Source: Flavobacteriales bacterium (GTDB taxonomy: Bacteria > Bacteroidota > Bacteroidia > Flavobacteriales > BACL11). Taken from it: a DNA stretch of 5,092 bases. Under the pieces are notes generated by a model. That model was not told the origin of the DNA, did no database searches, and saw only the letters and a program-made list of their open reading frames with translations. The translations under genes were made by a program, and so were the position numbers. Where the stretch lies: the NCBI GenBank assembly GCA_002730985.1, contig PCBP01000004.1, positions 11,303-16,394 on the forward strand. The letters are read 5' to 3'. Below are positions 1-5,092 of the stretch, one piece after another. Positions within the stretch are counted from its first letter, which is position 1. Every line of letters starts with the position of its first letter.

Positions 1-287
1 CCTAAGGATTGTAGGTGTATTTGGGCTTGAGCAGATCTCCCGCCAAGCTTACATTTAGTGATTATATAATGAGATTTGTATTGCTCAATGTTCTTGATTT
101 TATTAAAAAAATCAGATAATGGAACCAAAAAATCAACTCCTACTATTCTTTTTGTGTTATATTCATACTCCTCTCTTACGTCTACAAGTAAAAACTTTAC
201 ACGTTCTTTTTTTCTTTCTGATAAAAGATATTCTAACTCTTTTCCGTTAATTTCATTTTTCCCTAACAACTCTTCGATATTATACAT
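1..287 (-). CDS. Rhodanese-like single-domain protein (C-terminus cut by window edge)
   Basis: Reading leftward from the ATG at 287-285, an open frame of 95 codons runs off the left edge without a stop. The translation starts MYNIEELLGKNE and has the rhodanese landmarks in order: a buried strand with conserved aspartate (LLVDVREEYEY, about residues 33-43, Asp36), then the active-site loop CKLGGRS with the presumed sulfur-carrying Cys79 and Arg84, followed by the usual SAQAQ helix start. The six-residue loop from Cys to Arg is the size typical of sulfurtransferases rather than of Cdc25-like phosphatases. Members of the family carry a persulfide on the cysteine and hand sulfur to acceptors; the partner here is not shown. 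There is no signal peptide, so it is probably cytoplasmic. The gene lies 8 bases after the lysS stop with an A-rich leader (AAAAAATAAA) and no Shine-Dalgarno site, suggesting co-transcription with lysS. The domain is nearly complete at the edge, so a fusion beyond it cannot be excluded. Confidence 0.85.
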   Translation of the reverse strand, partial: MYNIEELLGKNEINGKELEYLLSERKKERVKFLLVDVREEYEYNTKRIVGVDFLVPLSDFFNKIKNIEQYKSHYIITKCKLGGRSAQAQIHLQSL

Positions 288-295
288 TTTATTTT

Positions 296-1801
296 TTAGT
301 CTTTTTTAGGTTTCATTTGAGGGAAAAATAACACGTCCTGAATAGAACTAGAGTTGGTCATAATCATACTAAGTCTATCAATTCCAATTCCCATCCCTGA
401 CGTTGGGGGCATTCCATATTCAATAGCTCTTAGGAAGTCTTCATCTAGCAACATGGCTTCTTCGTCCCCCCTTTTAACTAATTCTAGTTGTTCTTCAAAT
501 CGAGCTCTTTGATCAATAGGGTCATTCAGCTCTGAAAAAGCATTGCAAATTTCTTTTCCATTACAAATTGCCTCAAAACGCTCAACCAAGCCCTCTTTTT
601 CTCTATGTTTTTTAGCTAAAGGGGACATCTCCACTGGATAATCAATAATAAATGTTGGTTGAATCAATTCTCCTTCACATTTCTTTCCAAATATTTCATC
701 AATTAATTTTCCTCTGCCCATACTTTTATCCACTTCAACTCCTAATTTTTTTGCAGTTTGAGACATTTTTGCTTCATCCATTTTAGAAATATCAATTCCT
801 GTAAAATGCTCAATAGCCTCATACATTGTATATCTTTTCCATGGTCTTTTAAAGTTAATCGTATTCTCCCCAGCTTTAACTTCGGTAGTGCCATGTAAAT
901 CTATGGCGATTTTTTCTACCATTTCTTCAACCAAATCCATCATCCAAATATAATCCTTATAGGCAACATAGAGCTCCATTTGTGTAAATTCAGGATTGTG
1001 GAATCTGCTCATTCCTTCATTTCTAAAATCTTTAGAAAACTCATACACTCCATCAAACCCTCCAACTACCAGTCTTTTTAAATACAGTTCGTTTGCAATC
1101 CTAAGATATAACTCTACATCCAAAGCATTATGATGGGTCTTAAAAGGACGGGCGGCTGCACCACCATAAAGAGGTTGTAAAATTGGAGTTTCAACTTCTA
1201 AATACCCTTTTTCATTTAAATAAGAACGCATTGAATTTGTTAGCTGAGTTCTCTTAATAAATGCATCTTTCACTTCCGGATTTACAACCAGATCTACAGA
1301 TCTTTGTCTGTATCTTTTTTCCGGATCAGTAAATGAGTCATGAGTTACTCCATCGGTATCAATTTTTGGAAGCGGCAATGGCCTTAATGATTTTGTAAGG
1401 ACTGTTAATTCTTTAGCCTTTACCGAGATTTCACCAACTTGTGTGGTAAAAACCACCCCTTTAATACCAATAATATCTCCGATATCTAACAGCTTCTTAA
1501 ATACTGTGTTGTACATTGTTTTATCTTCTTCGCAAATTTCGTCCCTGTTTATATAAACCTGAACCCTTCCCTCACTATCCTGAATTTCTGCAAATGAAGC
1601 TTTTCCCATAATTCTTCTACTCATCAATCTCCCCGCAATAACAACTTCTAGTTCTTCATTATCTTTATAGTTTGCAATAATTTTTTTGGACGTAGTATTC
1701 ACCTCAAAAATTGCAGAAGGATAAGGATCAATGCCTAATTCTTTTAATTTTTGTAAAGACTCTCTTCTAATTATTTCTTGTTCTGATAGCTCTCTTTTCA
1801 T
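296..1801 (-). CDS. lysS: Lysyl-tRNA synthetase, class II
   Basis: This 501-residue protein charges tRNA-Lys with lysine using ATP, in the cytoplasm. An N-terminal helix (about 1-45) leads into an OB-fold anticodon-binding domain (about 50-140). The class II catalytic core follows, with all three motifs visible: motif 1 around residues 193-210 ([13 protein letters not shown]), motif 2 at 259-276 ([18 protein letters not shown]) and motif 3 at 469-481 ([13 protein letters not shown]). The [13 protein letters not shown] segment (213-225) and [15 protein letters not shown] (414-428) are typical of LysRS rather than AspRS or AsnRS. The protein ends in the usual [10 protein letters not shown] tail. 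Length matches the common bacterial form of about 500 residues; from memory, many Bacteroidota homologues carry a further C-terminal extension that is absent here. The ATG at 1801-1799 is the only Met before the conserved N-terminal helix. An exact TAnnTTTG element lies just upstream. A rhodanese gene follows after 8 bases. The identification is firm. Confidence 0.98.
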   Translation of the reverse strand: MKRELSEQEIIRRESLQKLKELGIDPYPSAIFEVNTTSKKIIANYKDNEELEVVIAGRLMSRRIMGKASFAEIQDSEGRVQVYINRDEICEEDKTMYNTVFKKLLDIGDIIGIKGVVFTTQVGEISVKAKELTVLTKSLRPLPLPKIDTDGVTHDSFTDPEKRYRQRSVDLVVNPEVKDAFIKRTQLTNSMRSYLNEKGYLEVETPILQPLYGGAAARPFKTHHNALDVELYLRIANELYLKRLVVGGFDGVYEFSKDFRNEGMSRFHNPEFTQMELYVAYKDYIWMMDLVEEMVEKIAIDLHGTTEVKAGENTINFKRPWKRYTMYEAIEHFTGIDISKMDEAKMSQTAKKLGVEVDKSMGRGKLIDEIFGKKCEGELIQPTFIIDYPVEMSPLAKKHREKEGLVERFEAICNGKEICNAFSELNDPIDQRARFEEQLELVKRGDEEAMLLDEDFLRAIEYGMPPTSGMGIGIDRLSMIMTNSSSIQDVLFFPQMKPKKD

Positions 1802-1816
1802 GCTATAAATTTTTTA

Positions 1817-1824
1817 CAAAGATA
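1817..1824 (-). promoter_or_regulatory. Candidate Bacteroidota-type -7 promoter element of lysS
   Basis: Read on the minus strand the bases are TATCTTTG, an exact match to the TAnnTTTG -7 consensus known from Bacteroidota. It sits 15 bases before the lysS ATG, so transcription would begin only about 5-10 bases ahead of the start codon, giving a very short leader. No TTG-type -33 element is visible at the usual distance upstream (no CAA on the plus strand between about 1838 and 1850), so the call rests on the -7 match and its position. An 8-base match with two free positions can arise by chance in AT-rich DNA. Confidence 0.45.
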
Positions 1825-1863
1825 GAAATTCTATTATCCTATTATTTCGTATTTTAGACTTCT

Positions 1864-1882
1864 TCTTGTAACAAGATTTTTT
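1864..1882 (+). other. Small inverted repeat with T-run in the divergent lysS/isomerase spacer
   Basis: TCTTG (1864-1868) and CAAGA (1872-1876) form a perfect 5-bp inverted repeat around a 3-base TAA centre, followed directly by six T (1877-1882). It lies 27 bases before the isomerase ATG, in the 107-base spacer between two divergently transcribed genes. The shape resembles a very short intrinsic terminator on the plus strand, but no plus-strand gene precedes it. It could instead be a protein-binding palindrome, a leader hairpin, or chance. No convincing TTG/TAnnTTTG pair was found for the isomerase operon in this spacer. Confidence 0.25.
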
Positions 1883-1908
1883 AATACGAATTTTAAACTA
1901 TATTTATT

Positions 1909-2898
1909 ATGAAAATGGACGACTATATCAATGATTTTACTACTCATTTAAAAGGAGCAATTGATATTGCAAACAACTCAAATCTTAAGCCAACATCCAA
2001 AGAGATTAACAATGTGTTAATTTGTGGTTTAGGGGGCTCGGGTATTGGGGGTACAATTGTAAATGATATAGTTTCTCCAAAAGCAACGGTTCCTATTGCT
2101 GCAACTAAAGATTATAGCGTGCCTAATTTTGTAAATGAAAATACACTTGTTATTGCTAATTCTTATTCTGGAAATACAGAAGAAACTCTTTCTGCTTTAG
2201 AGAAATGTCAGGATAGAGGCTCTGAAATTGCGGTAATTACATCGGGGGGGAAGTTAAAAGATGTTGCCGAAGAAAATAATTATAATAAAATTATTATTCC
2301 TGCTGGAAAGCCTCCAAGAGCTATGTTTGGCTATGCTTTTACCGAGTTGTTTTTTATCTTGAATCATTATAAAATTATCGACCTCTCATTTAAAACTGAG
2401 TTTAAAAATGCCATTGTTTTATTGGATTCTGAAAAAGCTGACATCCAAAAACAGGCAATGGAGTTAGCTAAACGATTATATAAACAAACTCCGGTTATTT
2501 ATGTGGCAAATGGTTTTGAAGGAGTCGCAGTTCGATTCCGTCAACAGATAAACGAAAACTCTAAAATGCTTTGTTGGCATCATGTGATTCCAGAAATGAA
2601 TCATAACGAATTGTTAGGCTGGAGAACAAATGTGGAAAATTTGGGAGTAGTGTATTTCCGTAATAAGTGTGATTATCAAAAAAATCAAATCCGAATAGAT
2701 ATTAATAAAAAAGTGATTTCAAAGTTCACAAAAAACATCACTGAAATATGGAGCAAAGGGGATTCTATAATTGAAAATTCGCTTTACCATATTAATCTGG
2801 GAGACTGGGTAAGCTGGTACTTGTCAGAAATGAATAATGTAGATGCAATTGAAATTAGTGTGATTGATTTTTTAAAAAAAGAATTAGCTAAAGTTTGA
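1909..2898 (+). CDS. Bifunctional phosphoglucose/phosphomannose isomerase (archaeal-type, SIS domain)
   Basis: This 329-residue cytoplasmic enzyme is predicted to interconvert glucose-6-phosphate or mannose-6-phosphate with fructose-6-phosphate, linking glycolysis to mannose and nucleotide-sugar supply. It belongs to the PGI/PMI family first studied in archaea such as Pyrobaculum, not to the classical long PGI. Two SIS subdomains are visible. The first carries the glycine-rich GLGGSGIGG turn (40-48), the phosphate-binding SYSGNTEET (85-93) and the PPRAMFGY segment (135-142). The second carries QINENSK with Glu216 and PEMNHNELLGW with His232. The 16-residue spacing of this Glu-His pair matches the catalytic Glu203/His219 pair of the Pyrobaculum enzyme. 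Lys323 or Lys324 near the C-terminus may be the conserved active-site lysine. The start is ATG at 1909; a second ATG two codons on is an alternative. The TGA stop overlaps the lipB start (TGATG), indicating translational coupling. A run of seven G (2244-2250) lies in codons 112-114. Substrate preference cannot be read from sequence alone. Confidence 0.93.
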   Translation: MKMDDYINDFTTHLKGAIDIANNSNLKPTSKEINNVLICGLGGSGIGGTIVNDIVSPKATVPIAATKDYSVPNFVNENTLVIANSYSGNTEETLSALEKCQDRGSEIAVITSGGKLKDVAEENNYNKIIIPAGKPPRAMFGYAFTELFFILNHYKIIDLSFKTEFKNAIVLLDSEKADIQKQAMELAKRLYKQTPVIYVANGFEGVAVRFRQQINENSKMLCWHHVIPEMNHNELLGWRTNVENLGVVYFRNKCDYQKNQIRIDINKKVISKFTKNITEIWSKGDSIIENSLYHINLGDWVSWYLSEMNNVDAIEISVIDFLKKELAKV

Positions 2899-3593
2899 TG
2901 AACAAAAAAGTTAAATTTGAAGATTTAGGATTAATTGATTACAAAAAATGTTGGGATTACCAGGAGGGGCTTTTTTCAAGAATTATAGCTATAAAATCAA
3001 ACAACAGGAAAGAAGGGAAAAAGGATATAACCAATAATTATTTAATTTTTTGTGAGCACCCTCATGTCTACACCCTAGGTAAAAGTGGTGATGAAAAAAA
3101 CTTATTGGTAAATAATAATTATCTTAAAAGTAAGGGGGTTGATTTTTATAAAATCAATAGAGGTGGTGATATTACTTACCATGGGCCTGGACAAATTGTA
3201 GGCTATCCAATTTTTGATTTGGAGAATTTTTTTACCGACATTCATAAATACTTGAGGCTTCTTGAGGAAGCAGTTATTCTTACTTTAAAAGAATATATGA
3301 TTGAGGCGGAAAGATCAAAAGGAGAAACTGGAGTCTGGCTAAATGCTAAAACCAAAAAAGCTAGAAAAATATGTGCTTTTGGAGTAAAGAGTAGTAGGTG
3401 GGTTACTATGCATGGTTTTGCTTTTAATATAAGCACTGATTTGTCTTATTTTGAAAATATTGTTCCTTGCGGAATATTAGATAAAAATGTTACTTCATTA
3501 CAAAAAGAATTAGGAGGAGAAGTTGATGTTGAAGAAGTGAAGCTTAAGCTAAAAACCCATTTGACTAATTTATTTAATCTAGAAATAATTTAA
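2898..3593 (+). CDS. lipB: Lipoyl(octanoyl) transferase LipB
   Basis: LipB moves an octanoyl group from octanoyl-ACP to a lysine of lipoyl domains (pyruvate and 2-oxoglutarate dehydrogenase complexes, glycine cleavage H protein); LipA then inserts the sulfurs. The 231-residue protein has EHPHVYTLG (53-61), the family signature RGGDITYHGPGQIVGYP (88-104), the catalytic lysine in KICAFGVK (Lys157), the THMHG-like segment TMHGFAFN (170-177) and the thioester-forming cysteine in VPCGI (Cys191). No signal peptide is present, fitting a cytoplasmic enzyme. I chose the ATG at 2898-2900, which overlaps the preceding TGA by one base (TGATG); the in-frame TTG at 2895 would add one residue and is less likely. 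The start is read by coupling with the isomerase gene, as no clear Shine-Dalgarno site is seen. The stop TAA lies one base before the GTG of the next gene. lipA is not in the window. Confidence 0.97.
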   Translation: MNKKVKFEDLGLIDYKKCWDYQEGLFSRIIAIKSNNRKEGKKDITNNYLIFCEHPHVYTLGKSGDEKNLLVNNNYLKSKGVDFYKINRGGDITYHGPGQIVGYPIFDLENFFTDIHKYLRLLEEAVILTLKEYMIEAERSKGETGVWLNAKTKKARKICAFGVKSSRWVTMHGFAFNISTDLSYFENIVPCGILDKNVTSLQKELGGEVDVEEVKLKLKTHLTNLFNLEII

Positions 3594-3594
3594 T

Positions 3595-4746
3595 GTGAAA
3601 GTATTTTTCAAGTTACTATTATTGTTTTTTATTCTTCTCAATGTGTTTGTTTTTTTTAGTGGTAAAACATGGCTATACAAGGGGATTGCTGTAACTTATT
3701 TAAAGGGGTATCCCTCGTCATATATTCATGATTTTATTCATTTTCCCGGAGAAATTATTGAATCCGGCCTCCACCAAGAATGGCTTATTTCAAAAAATTA
3801 CAACAATAACAAGCTGCCTGATTTTATTAATCCTGTAAATGACAGTCTAGAAACAGTTGCTCTAATGGTTATAAAAAATGACAGCATTGTTTTTGAAGAA
3901 TATTGGGACGGATACTCTTCTGATACAATGAGTAATTCTTTTTCAATGGCAAAAAGCTGGGTTTCTACATTAATTGGGGTTGCAATTCGAGAGGGAAAAA
4001 TTGAAAGTGTAAATCAAAAGGTGTGTGAGTTTATTCCAGGTTTTTTAGTGGGAGAAAAAGAAAAAATTACTATTAAACATCTTCTTACGATGAGCGCTGG
4101 ATTAAATTGGACTGAGGATTATTATAACCCTATCGGACAAACTTCGGAGGCTTATTTTGGAAATGATTTGAGAGGACTAGTTGTAGATTTGAAATCAGTT
4201 GCTCCTCCGGGGCAGGTTTTTAAATATCATTCTTCTTGCTCACAATTACTCGCATTTATTATTGAAAAGGCAGTTGGAAAAACTATTAGTGAGTATACAT
4301 CGGAAAAACTATGGAGGCCAATGGGCGCAAAACACCCGGCGCTTTGGAGTCTAGATAAAAAAAATGGCGACGAAAAAGCTTTTTGTTGTATAAATTCAAA
4401 TGCAAGAGATTTTGCAAGATTAGGAAAGCTATATCTGCATAATGGTAATTGGAACGGATTACAAATTATTGACAGTTCTTATGCAAAGGAAGCTACTTCA
4501 GCGGCAATATTAACAAATGATTATGGCCAAAAAAACACAAATTACGGCTATCAATTTTGGCTCACAAAAAGAAGTGGTTTTGATATTTATTACGCTAGAG
4601 GAGTGTGGGGGCAATATGTAATTTGCATACCAGAAAAAGATATGATTATTGTACGCCTTGGCAAAAATTATGGAACCCATTTAGAAGATGGACATAGTAA
4701 TGATTTTTATGCATTTGTTGATGCCGCACTTGAAATGTATCATTAG
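3595..4746 (+). CDS. Exported or membrane-anchored serine hydrolase, beta-lactamase class C / NylB-like family
   Basis: This 383-residue protein has the penicillin-recognising serine hydrolase fold (PF00144 type). Residues 1-21 (Lys2, Lys6, then an almost unbroken hydrophobic run) form a signal peptide or an uncleaved membrane anchor; no lipobox cysteine is visible, so the catalytic part should face the periplasm. The nucleophile motif is SMAK (Ser117, Lys120), the second motif is probably YHS (Tyr211-Ser213), and ARGVWGQ (334-340) stands where true beta-lactamases have a KTG-like triad. HLLTMSAGLNW (162-172) and NARDFARLGKLYL (269-281) are typical of the subgroup related to 6-aminohexanoate-dimer hydrolases and esterases. 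The substrate is unknown: an ester, a peptide or a cell-wall fragment are all possible, and an antibiotic-resistance role is not supported. The GTG at 3595 is the only start that keeps the full signal sequence; it follows the lipB stop by one base, indicating operon membership. A weak hairpin follows the TAG stop. Confidence 0.9.
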   Translation: MKVFFKLLLLFFILLNVFVFFSGKTWLYKGIAVTYLKGYPSSYIHDFIHFPGEIIESGLHQEWLISKNYNNNKLPDFINPVNDSLETVALMVIKNDSIVFEEYWDGYSSDTMSNSFSMAKSWVSTLIGVAIREGKIESVNQKVCEFIPGFLVGEKEKITIKHLLTMSAGLNWTEDYYNPIGQTSEAYFGNDLRGLVVDLKSVAPPGQVFKYHSSCSQLLAFIIEKAVGKTISEYTSEKLWRPMGAKHPALWSLDKKNGDEKAFCCINSNARDFARLGKLYLHNGNWNGLQIIDSSYAKEATSAAILTNDYGQKNTNYGYQFWLTKRSGFDIYYARGVWGQYVICIPEKDMIIVRLGKNYGTHLEDGHSNDFYAFVDAALEMYH

Positions 4747-4751
4747 GTGCT

Positions 4752-4774
4752 AAAACAAATAATGTTTTGTTTTT
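4752..4774 (+). terminator. Weak AT-rich hairpin with T-run after the serine hydrolase gene
   Basis: AAAACA (4752-4757) can pair with TGTTTT (4763-4768) around a 5-base loop, followed by GTTTTT (4769-4774). A shifted pairing of AAAACAAA (4752-4759) with TTTGTTTT (4766-4773) gives 8 bp. It begins 5 bases after the TAG stop and precedes a gene of different function, so it is a plausible end for the three-gene transcript. The stem is nearly all A-T, so it would be a weak intrinsic terminator and read-through into the ABC gene is possible. Confidence 0.4.
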
Positions 4775-4855
4775 GGATAAAGGAAAAAATTAATAAACGA
4801 TGAAAACATAGAATTTGTATAAAAAGCTTTATTTTTAACAACACAAAAAACAAAG

Positions 4856-5092
4856 ATGGAAAATAAATTATTGGAATTTAAAAACCTTGTTACCGAATTT
4901 CATACTGAGGGAACTAGTGTGAAGGCTGTAAATAACGTTAGTTTTACGTTAAGTAAAGGGGAGACAATTGGTATAGTTGGAGAGTCAGGATCAGGGAAGT
5001 CAGTGACTTCACTTTCTGCTATGCGCCTAATACCAAGCCCTCCTGGAATTATTAGTGGGGGTGAAATTGTTTTTTATCCAGAAGATGGTAGC
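4856..5092 (+). CDS. ABC transporter ATP-binding protein, dipeptide/oligopeptide (DppD/OppD) type, 3' end cut by window edge
   Basis: Seventy-nine codons are visible from the ATG at 4856 to the right edge, all open. The translation begins [19 protein letters not shown] and continues [28 protein letters not shown], the N-terminal pattern of peptide and nickel uptake ATPases (DppD/OppD). Walker A is complete and canonical (GESGSGKS, residues 42-49). The following [19 protein letters not shown], with its proline-rich stretch, is also typical of this subfamily. The protein would power an inner-membrane importer from the cytoplasmic side. Walker B, the signature motif and any second ATPase domain lie beyond the window; in Bacteroidota, OppD and OppF are often fused, which cannot be tested here. 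The leader is A-rich (ACAAAAAACAAAG) without a Shine-Dalgarno site. The 109-base gap and weak hairpin before it suggest its own promoter, though no exact TAnnTTTG element was found there; TAGAATTTG (4809-4817) is one base too long to match. Confidence 0.9.
   Translation, partial: MENKLLEFKNLVTEFHTEGTSVKAVNNVSFTLSKGETIGIVGESGSGKSVTSLSAMRLIPSPPGIISGGEIVFYPEDGS

Noticed and set aside
76..309. Plus-strand open frame of 77 codons
   Set aside because: It lies antisense to the rhodanese gene and the very end of lysS, which have clear family motifs. Its Ser/Phe/Leu-rich translation is typical of the reverse strand of an AT-rich gene.
1899..1906. TATATTTA as a -7 promoter element for the isomerase operon
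   Set aside because: It lacks the final G and is so close to the ATG at 1909 that transcription would start at or inside the first codons.
2895..2897. TTG as the lipB start
   Set aside because: It is in frame but adds only one residue. The ATG three bases on forms a standard TGATG stop-start overlap with the isomerase gene.
3242..3436. Minus-strand open frame of 64 codons
   Set aside because: It lies wholly inside lipB on the opposite strand, with no recognisable domain and no leader of its own.
3595..4746. Antibiotic-resistance beta-lactamase
   Set aside because: The fold and SxxK motif fit the superfamily, but the KTG-type triad is replaced and the flanking motifs match NylB/esterase-like members.
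4800..4811. Mini-ORF ATG AAA ACA TAG before the ABC gene
   Set aside because: It has three codons only, no leader signal, and no feature suggesting a regulatory peptide.
4819..4836. ATAAA-AAGC-TTTAT hairpin followed by T, as a second terminator or attenuator before the ABC gene
   Set aside because: The stem is five A-T pairs only, and such a structure is expected by chance in this AT-rich spacer.

Overview
The window looks like a stretch of ordinary chromosome from an AT-rich member of the Bacteroidota, probably near the Flavobacteriia. This is inferred from four things: the AT-rich coding style, A-rich sequence instead of Shine-Dalgarno sites before the starts (clearest before the ABC ATPase), an exact TAnnTTTG -7-type element just upstream of lysS, and the family types present. 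No mobile element, CRISPR array, tRNA or rRNA was seen. I found no convincing new biological system; the points of interest are modest.

Left part, minus strand: lysS (lysyl-tRNA synthetase, 1801 to 296) is followed 8 bases later by a small single-domain rhodanese-like gene that starts at 287 and runs off the left edge. These two read as one transcript.

Middle: a 107-base divergent spacer (1802-1908) separates lysS from a plus-strand block of three genes with almost no space between them. They are an archaeal-type bifunctional phosphoglucose/phosphomannose isomerase (1909-2898), lipB octanoyltransferase (2898-3593, ATG overlapping the preceding TGA by one base) and an exported or membrane-anchored NylB-like serine hydrolase of the class C beta-lactamase fold (3595-4746, GTG start one base after the lipB stop). 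The packing implies co-transcription and translational coupling. The functions do not form one pathway: sugar-phosphate isomerisation, lipoate attachment, and an envelope hydrolase of unknown substrate.

Right part: a 109-base spacer (4747-4855) holds a weak AT-rich hairpin with a T-run. It is followed by the first 79 codons of a DppD/OppD-type ABC transporter ATPase with an intact Walker A motif, cut by the right edge.

No gene-free stretch exceeds 300 bases.
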